Assembly: GCA_036502295.1 (NCBI GenBank)
Contig: DASXYU010000102.1
Span: 1-5,083 of the forward strand
Source: DASXYU01 sp036502295
GTDB taxonomy: Bacteria; Actinomycetota; Actinomycetes; Mycobacteriales; Jatrophihabitantaceae
DNA: 5,083 nt
Direction: 5' to 3'
Shown here: positions 1-4,365 of the stretch, piece after piece
How positions within the stretch are numbered: position 1 is the first letter of the stretch
Layout: each line of letters opens with the position of its first letter
Program-made: the position numbers and the translations under genes
The notes under the pieces: generated by a model
The model's database searches: none
What the model saw: only the letters and a program-made list of their open reading frames with translations
What the model was told of the DNA's origin: nothing

Positions 1-334
1 GGTGGTGCCCGCCTCCACCGCCGCCCTTGCCGGCATCGCCATCGGGCTGTCGAAGGATCTGCTACAACGCGCCGCGGACGTGACGCTCAAGGAGGGGCGG
101 CCGCTCATCGTCGTCCCGCGCGAGACGCCGTTCACGCGCGCGACACTGCAGCACATGCTCGCCCTCGACGAGGCGGGAGCCGTCGTCCTGCCGGCGAGCC
201 CCGGCTTCTACGGTGCACCGCGCAGCGTGCAGCAGCTCGTCGACTTCGTCGCGGGCAAGGTGCTCGACGTGATGGGCGTCGAGCACGACCTCCTCACCCG
301 CTGGAAAGGCCAGCTGGGCGCCGCGCGCTTCTAG
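1..334 (+). CDS. ubiX: Flavin prenyltransferase UbiX (3' part; 5' end outside window)
   Basis: This is the C-terminal part (about 110 residues) of a UbiX/Pad1-type flavin prenyltransferase. The enzyme joins dimethylallyl phosphate to reduced FMN, giving the prenyl-FMN cofactor of UbiD-type decarboxylases; in the futalosine menaquinone pathway the homologue is also called MqnM. Numbering from the first full codon (position 2), the signature RAADVTLKE sits at about 23-31, VPRETP at 38-43 and the FY pair at 69-70. The spacing places K30, R40, E41 and Y70 on the residues I recall as K129, R139, E140 and Y169 of Pseudomonas UbiX. The position matching R185 is K86, a conservative change. UbiX proteins are usually about 190-210 residues, so roughly half is missing upstream, and the GTG at 2 is not the real start. 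The TAG stop at 332-334 overlaps the stop of the convergent RDD gene. The family call is strong; its role in menaquinone synthesis is inferred from mqnE at the other end of the window. Confidence 0.93.
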   Translation, partial: VVPASTAALAGIAIGLSKDLLQRAADVTLKEGRPLIVVPRETPFTRATLQHMLALDEAGAVVLPASPGFYGAPRSVQQLVDFVAGKVLDVMGVEHDLLTRWKGQLGAARF

Positions 335-714
335 CCGAGGACCTTGTTCGGGTCGTGCACCACGATGACGCCGGCGATGTTGTCCGGGATCGATTTGTGG
401 TTGGCGCTGGCCAGGAACATGACGAACGAGATCAGCTCGGTGATGAAGCTGAGGATGCCCTGCACGATGGTGCCGATGATGTTGCGCAGCGCCATCTTCC
501 CCCAGCTCGCCGGGTGGCCGGTCTGCGGGTTGTAAGCCTTCAGCCCGAGCACCTGCCACGCAGGGCTGGTGCCCTTGCCCCAGGCAATCAGACCCCAGAT
601 CACGTAACCGATGCCGAGCGTGACGATGGCGAGGGGAATGGCGAGAAAGTAAGCGCCGATGCGACGACCAACAGATGCGAGTTGGACGCCGGGCGGCAGC
701 GCGACGTTGGACAT
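331..714 (-). CDS. Small RDD-family membrane protein
   Basis: A 127-residue predicted membrane protein of the RDD family, whose function is generally unknown. Visible family features are VGRRIGAY near residues 15-22, a hydrophobic segment at about 20-45, the loop with GTSPAWQVLGLKAYNPQTG at 48-66, then WGKMALRN at 71-78, a second hydrophobic stretch at about 79-103, and the closing SIPDNIAGVIVV at 108-119. The first membrane segment lacks the acidic residue usual in this family (the first D of RDD), and the N-terminal membrane region is short. The ATG at 714 is chosen because GGGAGG lies 4 nt upstream; an upstream in-frame ATG at 783 would add 23 residues unlike the family and has no such site. 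The gene faces ubiX tail to tail with overlapping stops and is divergent from the asnC gene. Its biological role cannot be told from the sequence. Confidence 0.82.
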   Translation of the reverse strand: MSNVALPPGVQLASVGRRIGAYFLAIPLAIVTLGIGYVIWGLIAWGKGTSPAWQVLGLKAYNPQTGHPASWGKMALRNIIGTIVQGILSFITELISFVMFLASANHKSIPDNIAGVIVVHDPNKVLG

Positions 715-718
715 GGAA

Positions 719-724
719 CCTCCC
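719..724 (-). promoter_or_regulatory. Ribosome binding site of the RDD gene
   Basis: On the minus strand GGGAGG (724 to 719) is followed by TTCC and the ATG at 714. This is a strong match to the 16S rRNA tail with a slightly short 4-nt spacing, and it decides the start. Its first two G residues fall inside the 3' arm of the inverted repeat at 723-770. Confidence 0.7.
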
Positions 725-770
725 GAGTGGAGCGACAGAATCGTGCGAGCCGATCTGTACAACCACTCGG
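723..770. repeat. Nested inverted repeat in the RDD-asnC intergenic region
   Basis: The outer arms are a perfect 8-bp inverted repeat, CCGAGTGG (723-730) and CCACTCGG (763-770). Inside it, ACAGA (735-739) pairs with TCTGT (754-758), and TCG (741-743) with CGA (751-753), with one bulged A at 740. In total 16 bp surround a 7-nt loop, with a symmetric 4 x 4 internal loop at 731-734 and 759-762. Read as RDD mRNA, the 3' arm overlaps the first two bases of the ribosome site, so folding could hinder translation. This needs a transcript starting upstream of 770. A weak candidate promoter, TTGGCG (800-795), 17 nt, GACGAT (777-772), would start near 765 and lose part of the 5' arm. In that case the repeat is better read as a DNA operator, perhaps for the adjacent AsnC regulator. 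The repeat is seen; its function is inferred. Confidence 0.6.
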
Positions 771-817
771 AATCGTCCGGCATCGTTGGGAGTCCGCCAA
801 GGACTAGGAGATACCGG

Positions 818-831
818 TACGGTCACGAGCG
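818..831 (+). promoter_or_regulatory. Candidate leaderless promoter (-10) of the asnC gene
   Basis: TACGGT at 818-823 fits the actinobacterial -10 pattern TANNNT and is followed by exactly 7 nt before the GTG at 831, so transcription would begin at the start codon. No Shine-Dalgarno sequence stands at a useful distance; the GGAG at 807-810 is 20 nt away. There is no convincing -35. The 8-bp palindrome TACCGGTA (812-819) overlaps the first two bases of the box. Confidence 0.4.
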
Positions 832-1292
832 TGGATGTGGTTGACCGCAAACTTCTCGATGCCCTGCGCGCCCATGGCCGCGCGACCTACGCAGAGCTGG
901 CCCGCGAGGTCGGCCTCAGCGCCCCCGCGGTGCATGAACGGGTCGCGAAGCTCGAAGCCTCGGGAGTGATCACCGGCTACCACGCCTCCGTCTCGCCGGA
1001 GTCGCTCGGCTACGCGATGAACGCCCTCGTCGGCATCTTCATCAAGGACGGCGTCGACTCCGACAAGCTCGCCGACGAACTCGCCACCATCACCTCAGTG
1101 GAGCACTGCTGGTTCGTGGCGGGGGAGGAGACCTTCGTCGTGAAGATCCGCGTCCCCGGTGTGAAGTCTCTTGAGTCAGCCATTCGCGAGCTGAACCTCA
1201 TCCCCGGCGTGGCCCGCACGCGCACCACCGTCGTCCTCTCGACGAAGTTCGAGGATCGCGTCCAGTCCGCCGGTGAGGCGGACGGCGAATAG
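831..1292 (+). CDS. Lrp/AsnC-family transcriptional regulator
   Basis: A 153-residue regulator of the Lrp/AsnC (feast/famine) family, which usually forms octameric or similar assemblies and binds DNA in response to an amino acid or other small ligand. From the GTG at 831 the protein opens MDVVDRKLLDAL, the standard family start. The helix-turn-helix spans about residues 18-45 (AELAREVGLS, then APAVHERVAKLEASGVI), followed by the linker GYHASVSPESLGY (49-61) and the ligand-binding RAM domain at about 63-140, with the VAGEETFVVKIRV strand near 97-109. The open frame extends back to 675, but that extension is unlike the family. The last nine codons (QSAGEADGE) and the stop lie in the first copy of a 31-bp direct repeat, so the tail beyond about residue 143 is probably not conserved. 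The gene is divergent from the RDD gene and convergent with tetR. I recall an AsnC-type gene between ubiX and mqnE in Streptomyces, so a link to menaquinone genes is possible. The ligand is unknown. Confidence 0.9.
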   Translation: MDVVDRKLLDALRAHGRATYAELAREVGLSAPAVHERVAKLEASGVITGYHASVSPESLGYAMNALVGIFIKDGVDSDKLADELATITSVEHCWFVAGEETFVVKIRVPGVKSLESAIRELNLIPGVARTRTTVVLSTKFEDRVQSAGEADGE

Positions 1293-1329
1293 ACACAGCC
1301 AGTCCGCCGGTGAGGCGGACGGCGAATAG
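1262..1329. repeat. Perfect 31-bp direct repeat, two copies, period 37
   Basis: Copy 1 (1262-1292) and copy 2 (1299-1329) are identical over 31 bp and separated by ACACAG. Identity stops sharply on both sides (T versus G before, A versus T after). Each copy begins CCAGTCCGCC and ends GGCGAATAG, and each holds a 7-bp hairpin. Copy 1 encodes the last nine residues and the TAG stop of the asnC product. Copy 2 ends exactly one base before the tetR stop codon (1332-1330). A recent tandem duplication is the simplest explanation; a dispersed genomic repeat is an alternative that cannot be judged from one window. Confidence 0.9.
1265..1320. terminator. Tandem GC-rich hairpins, possible bidirectional terminator
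   Basis: Two identical hairpins occur at 1265-1283 and 1302-1320: GTCCGCC, loop GGTGA, GGCGGAC, seven perfect pairs with six G-C. They lie exactly where the convergent asnC and tetR transcripts meet, and both fold equally on either strand. Neither is followed by a T-run, so they are not classical intrinsic terminators. They may act as the U-less type proposed for actinobacteria, or as 3' end stabilisers. Placement is the main support for a terminating role. Confidence 0.5.
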
Positions 1330-2019
1330 TCAGTTCTGGCGGGAGGCGCGCCGCTTGCGGACCCAGGAGGCGATCGCCTCGAAGTCCTCGTCCCCGCCGA
1401 AGAGCCCCTCGACGGCGTGACCGAGGCCGGCCGCGGTGAGGGCGCGGCGCGCGAGCGTCTCGACGTCACCCCATGGGATGTAGGGCTTGGCGATGACGAG
1501 GGCGGCGACACCGTGCGCCGAGGTCCAGAGCTCGAGGGCGAGCGGAAGCGGGTCGCCCGGCGGGAAGATCCCGGCGGCAATGCATTCCTGCACCGTCTCC
1601 ATCAGGCGTGCGAAGGCGCCCTCGCGGATCACGTCGTCGACGTCAGGCGGGGTGTGATCGGTCTGCATCACGGCGACGCGGTAGTGCTCCGGGTGCTCGA
1701 CGGCCCAGCGCACGTAGGCGACGCCCTCCGCGAGCAGCCGCGCGAGCGGTGTCGAGACCCCCGCCGCCGCGCTGGCGATCGCTGCATCGAGCTCGGCGAA
1801 GACGTCGGAGACGACCGCGTCGATGAGGGCGTCCTTGTCGGCGAAGTGCAAGTAGATCGAGGGAGCCGTAACCCCGACTCGCTGGGCCACCGCCCTGATC
1901 GATACCGCCTCGACGCCGTCGGTCTCGATGAGGAGGTCCTTCACCGCGGCGATGATGTCGGCACGCAGTTGCTCTCCGCCACCACGTGGTGAGCGTCGCC
2001 GCGCGCTCGCCTCGGTCAT
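1330..2019 (-). CDS. TetR-family repressor with WHG-type C-terminal domain
   Basis: A 229-residue TetR-family regulator. After an Arg-rich N-terminus, the DNA-binding domain covers about residues 17-70, with the helix-turn-helix at 39-58 (VSIRAVAQRVGV, then TAPSIYLHF) and the usual following KDAL. The C-terminal half contains ELWTSAHGVAAL (163-174), matching the WHG motif of one TetR C-terminal domain family, which typically senses a small hydrophobic ligand and forms dimers. The ATG at 2019-2017 overlaps the TGA of the upstream MMPL gene as ATGA, with no clear Shine-Dalgarno sequence, pointing to translational coupling. The regulator is therefore made from the exporter's own transcript. The expected target is the palindrome pair at 4287-4322 over the MMPL promoter, giving autorepression relieved by an exporter substrate; this is inferred. 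Its stop abuts the tandem hairpin repeat. Confidence 0.93.
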   Translation of the reverse strand: MTEASARRRSPRGGGEQLRADIIAAVKDLLIETDGVEAVSIRAVAQRVGVTAPSIYLHFADKDALIDAVVSDVFAELDAAIASAAAGVSTPLARLLAEGVAYVRWAVEHPEHYRVAVMQTDHTPPDVDDVIREGAFARLMETVQECIAAGIFPPGDPLPLALELWTSAHGVAALVIAKPYIPWGDVETLARRALTAAGLGHAVEGLFGGDEDFEAIASWVRKRRASRQN

Positions 2020-4265
2020 GCCGACACCGTCTCACGAACCGGCTCGGACTCCGGCTCCGACTCGGTGAGCCCGATGCGCTCGTGCAGGCGGACGAGCGGC
2101 CGCGGAGCCCACCAGTTCCACCGTCCTGCCAGGCGCATGAAAGCCGGCACGAGCATGCCGCGGACGAGGGTCGCGTCCATGACCACGGCGAGGGCGAGCC
2201 CGGCGCCGAACATCATCATGAACGACACGCGGGCGTTCGCCATCGTGGCGAAGACGATCGCCATGAGCAGTGCGGCAGCGGTGACGATCCGCCCGGTCCG
2301 CCCCAACCCCAGGGCAACGGCGTGAGTGTTGTCGGCCGTGGTGCGCCCGGAGCGCAGCCACTCCTCGCGGATACGCGAGAGCAGGAATACCTCGTAGTCC
2401 ATCGAGAGCCCGAAGGCGACGCAGAACATCAGCGGCGGCATCGTCGCCATCAGATACCCCGTTGTCGTGAGGTTGCTTCCGAACAGCCAGCTGAGGTGCC
2501 CCTCCTGGAAGACCCAGACCATCGTGCCGAAGGTCGCCGAGAGCGACAGTGTGTTCAGCACCAGCGCCTTCAACGGCAGGACGATCGAGCCGGTGAAGAG
2601 GAAGAGCACCAGGAACGTGGCGATCGCGATGAGCGCGATGGCGAGTGGCATCTTCCTGCCCAGCGAGTGCAGGCTGTCGGAGTTGATCGCGGTCTGGCCC
2701 GTGAACTGAACCGGCCAGGGGGACGTCACGTTCTTCAGGTCCTTCAGGATCGTCTTAGCCGTGTCGGACTGGACCTCGGCGTTCGTCTGAACGTTGAGGT
2801 AGGTGATCGATCCCTTGGTCATCGCGGGATTGGCCGGGCCGACCGGAGTGCCGTGGACGTAGCTCCCGGCAGCCGAACTCACCGAGGTGACGTGCGGAAT
2901 TTGCGACAGTCCGGAGGAGTACGTGCCCAGCGACGTCGTGTCACCCCCGATGTCGGGCGCGACGATGCTGATCGCTGCAGCGGCGTTGCTGGGAAAGACG
3001 CTGCTCAGCGCGTTGCCGACCTGGTACACCTGCTCGTTCGGAGGCACCACCCGGTGGTCGGGGTAGCCGAAGTTGGCGTGGATGAAGGGCAGCCCCAGGA
3101 CGACAAGGATACCGGTGAGCAGCAGGCCGACCGGAACTGCGCGCCGCATCACGCGGCTACTCAACCGATACCAGAAGCTCTGCTCGACCGGTTTCACCGC
3201 CGGCGCAGGACGGTGCAGGAATCGGCGGACGACGACGCGCAGGTCGAGCGTGTTGATGCGACCGCCCAGCAGCGTCAGTAGTGCCGGCAGCAGCACCAGT
3301 GCGGCCAGCGTGGCGAGTGCCACCACCAGCACACCCGCGTAGGCGAAGGATCGCAGGAAATACACCGGAAAGACCGTGAGTGCGGCGAGTGAGAGGGCCA
3401 CAGTGAGGGCCGAGAAGAGCACGGTCCTTCCCGCGGTGTGCATCGCGGTCCTTACTGCGTCGGGGCCGGGTGCTCCACGGTGCAGCTCTTCGCGGTACCG
3501 GCTGACGATGAAGAGGCTGTAATCGATCGCCAGGGCGAGGCCCATCGCCGTCGTCATGTTCAGCGCGTAGATCGAGACGTCGGTGAGCGAGCCGAGCACG
3601 CGCAGCAGTGCCATCGTCCCGATGATCGCGAAGAGGCCGACGGCGAGGGGGAGCAGGGCGGCGATGAGGCTGCCGAAGACCCAGATGAGGGCGATCGTCG
3701 TCAGCGGCACCGCGATCATCTCCGAGTGGAGCAGGTCGGAGTCGACGAGGTGGTTCACCGTGATGAGGGTGGGCAGCCCGCCACCGGCCTTGATGGTGAT
3801 GCCGTCATGCGTGCCGACGAGCGGCTGGTAGATCGTCTTGGCCCGGTCGGGCGCGGTGTCGTCGTCGCCGGAGATGAGGGCTGCGATGAGCGCGGAGTGG
3901 CCGTCCGCGCTGCGCAATGAAGGCGCCTGTCCGGGGGGCGCGGAGAAGTAGGAACTGACCTGCAGCGTGTAAGGGTCGTGCTGCAGTGCAGTGGCGATGC
4001 GTTGGCCTGCTGCGAGCGCTGCAGCCGAGTCGAGACCCTGCGGCGCGGTGACCTCGAAGATCAGATTCGGATCGCCGCTGTGGAACTCCCTCGCGAGGGT
4101 GTCCTGCGCCTGCCAGGACTCGGCGTGGGTGTCGTAGTAGCCGCCGGCTTCGAGGTGTGCGGCGACGCTGCTGCCGAAGACCGCGGCCAGAACGAAGACC
4201 AGGCCGGCCAGCACCAGGACGGCCTTCGGCCGGCGGACGCCCATGTTGGCTATCGCATTGAGCAT
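2016..4265 (-). CDS. MMPL-family (RND superfamily) exporter
   Basis: A 749-residue proton-driven transporter of the MMPL family in the RND superfamily, located in the cytoplasmic membrane; relatives export lipids, polyketides or drugs. It shows the duplicated RND plan. Each half has one leading membrane helix, a large outside domain, then five more helices. Half one: helix 14-36, outer domain about 40-180, helices at about 183-204, 205-225, 237-255, 281-303 and 306-334. Half two: helix 376-395, outer domain about 397-535, helices at about 538-560, 563-586, 605-628, 658-675 and 681-710. The paired signatures GLALAIDYSLFIVSRYREE (242-260) and GLSMDYEVFLLSRIREEW (619-636) carry the Asp-Tyr pairs D248-Y249 and D623-Y624 that match the proton-relay pairs of MmpL3. 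The protein looks intact. The start at 4265 has AGGAG 7 nt upstream. The short acidic tail lacks any long extra C-terminal domain. It forms an operon with tetR. The substrate cannot be told from the sequence. Confidence 0.95.
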   Translation of the reverse strand: MLNAIANMGVRRPKAVLVLAGLVFVLAAVFGSSVAAHLEAGGYYDTHAESWQAQDTLAREFHSGDPNLIFEVTAPQGLDSAAALAAGQRIATALQHDPYTLQVSSYFSAPPGQAPSLRSADGHSALIAALISGDDDTAPDRAKTIYQPLVGTHDGITIKAGGGLPTLITVNHLVDSDLLHSEMIAVPLTTIALIWVFGSLIAALLPLAVGLFAIIGTMALLRVLGSLTDVSIYALNMTTAMGLALAIDYSLFIVSRYREELHRGAPGPDAVRTAMHTAGRTVLFSALTVALSLAALTVFPVYFLRSFAYAGVLVVALATLAALVLLPALLTLLGGRINTLDLRVVVRRFLHRPAPAVKPVEQSFWYRLSSRVMRRAVPVGLLLTGILVVLGLPFIHANFGYPDHRVVPPNEQVYQVGNALSSVFPSNAAAAISIVAPDIGGDTTSLGTYSSGLSQIPHVTSVSSAAGSYVHGTPVGPANPAMTKGSITYLNVQTNAEVQSDTAKTILKDLKNVTSPWPVQFTGQTAINSDSLHSLGRKMPLAIALIAIATFLVLFLFTGSIVLPLKALVLNTLSLSATFGTMVWVFQEGHLSWLFGSNLTTTGYLMATMPPLMFCVAFGLSMDYEVFLLSRIREEWLRSGRTTADNTHAVALGLGRTGRIVTAAALLMAIVFATMANARVSFMMMFGAGLALAVVMDATLVRGMLVPAFMRLAGRWNWWAPRPLVRLHERIGLTESEPESEPVRETVSA

Positions 4266-4272
4266 GGGTTGT

Positions 4273-4277
4273 CTCCT
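4273..4277 (-). promoter_or_regulatory. Ribosome binding site of the MMPL gene
   Basis: AGGAG on the minus strand (4277 to 4273) stands 7 nt before the ATG at 4265, an ideal placement that fixes the start of the exporter. Confidence 0.8.
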
Positions 4278-4286
4278 GCCCAGAAG

Positions 4287-4322
4287 TAACTGAACGCCGA
4301 TAAGTTAACGTCGGTAAGTTAT
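4287..4322. promoter_or_regulatory. Two overlapping palindromes, likely TetR operator
   Basis: Three 7-mers, TAACTGA (4287), TAAGTTA (4301) and TAAGTTA (4315), occur at exact 14-bp steps, separated by ACGCCGA and ACGTCGG. Together they form two overlapping palindromes with single-base centres. One spans 4287-4307 (centre 4297, 8 of 10 pairs matching). The other spans 4300-4322 (centre 4311, 9 of 11 pairs matching). The middle 7-mer serves as an arm of both. The shape, length and position over the MMPL -10 and start site are typical of TetR-family operators, and the tandem form suggests two dimers side by side. The only TetR gene seen is in the same operon, so autoregulation is the likely use. 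The palindromes are seen; the binding is inferred. Confidence 0.75.
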
Positions 4323-4331
4323 GCCTGTCAA
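4302..4331 (-). promoter_or_regulatory. Promoter of the MMPL-tetR operon
   Basis: On the minus strand a perfect consensus -35, TTGACA (4331 to 4326), is followed after 18 nt by TAACTT (4307 to 4302), which fits TANNNT; TTAACT one base earlier gives 17 nt. Transcription would start near 4295, leaving a leader of about 30 nt that includes the AGGAG site. The spacer, -10 and start point are all covered by the palindromes at 4287-4322, so a bound repressor would exclude RNA polymerase. Confidence 0.65.
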
Positions 4332-4351
4332 GGGTGTCCGGACGCGATCCG

Positions 4352-4365
4352 TACGCTTCATGCCA
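4352..4365 (+). promoter_or_regulatory. Candidate leaderless promoter (-10) of mqnE
   Basis: TACGCT at 4352-4357 fits TANNNT and is followed by 7 nt and then the ATG at 4365, so the transcript would start at the start codon. No Shine-Dalgarno sequence is seen upstream. The -35 region (about 4328-4334) is poor and overlaps the -35 of the divergent MMPL promoter. The geometry is the same as at the asnC start. Confidence 0.45.

Noticed and set aside
715..783. 23-codon N-terminal extension of the RDD protein from the ATG at 783
   Set aside because: The extension has no ribosome site and no family similarity, while the ATG at 714 has GGGAGG just upstream.
675..830. 52-codon N-terminal extension of the asnC frame
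   Set aside because: It runs back through the inverted repeat into the RDD gene, is unlike the family, and the GTG at 831 gives the standard Lrp/AsnC opening.
62..850. 262-codon open frame on the - strand across ubiX, the RDD gene and the asnC start
   Set aside because: It overlaps three genes of known families, and its translation is low in hydrophobic residues and matches no domain I know.
1262..1329. CRISPR-like repeat
   Set aside because: There are only two copies, the spacer is 6 bp, one copy is coding, and no cas gene is present.
1986..3281. 431-codon open frame on the + strand inside the MMPL gene
   Set aside because: It is antisense to a well-supported exporter, its translation is rich in Arg, Glu, Asp and His with no recognisable domain, and such long antisense frames are common in GC-rich DNA.
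1262..4364. Transposon or genomic island bounded by the 31-bp repeat
   Set aside because: Both copies lie side by side at one boundary, no copy is seen near 4266-4364, and there is no transposase or integrase.
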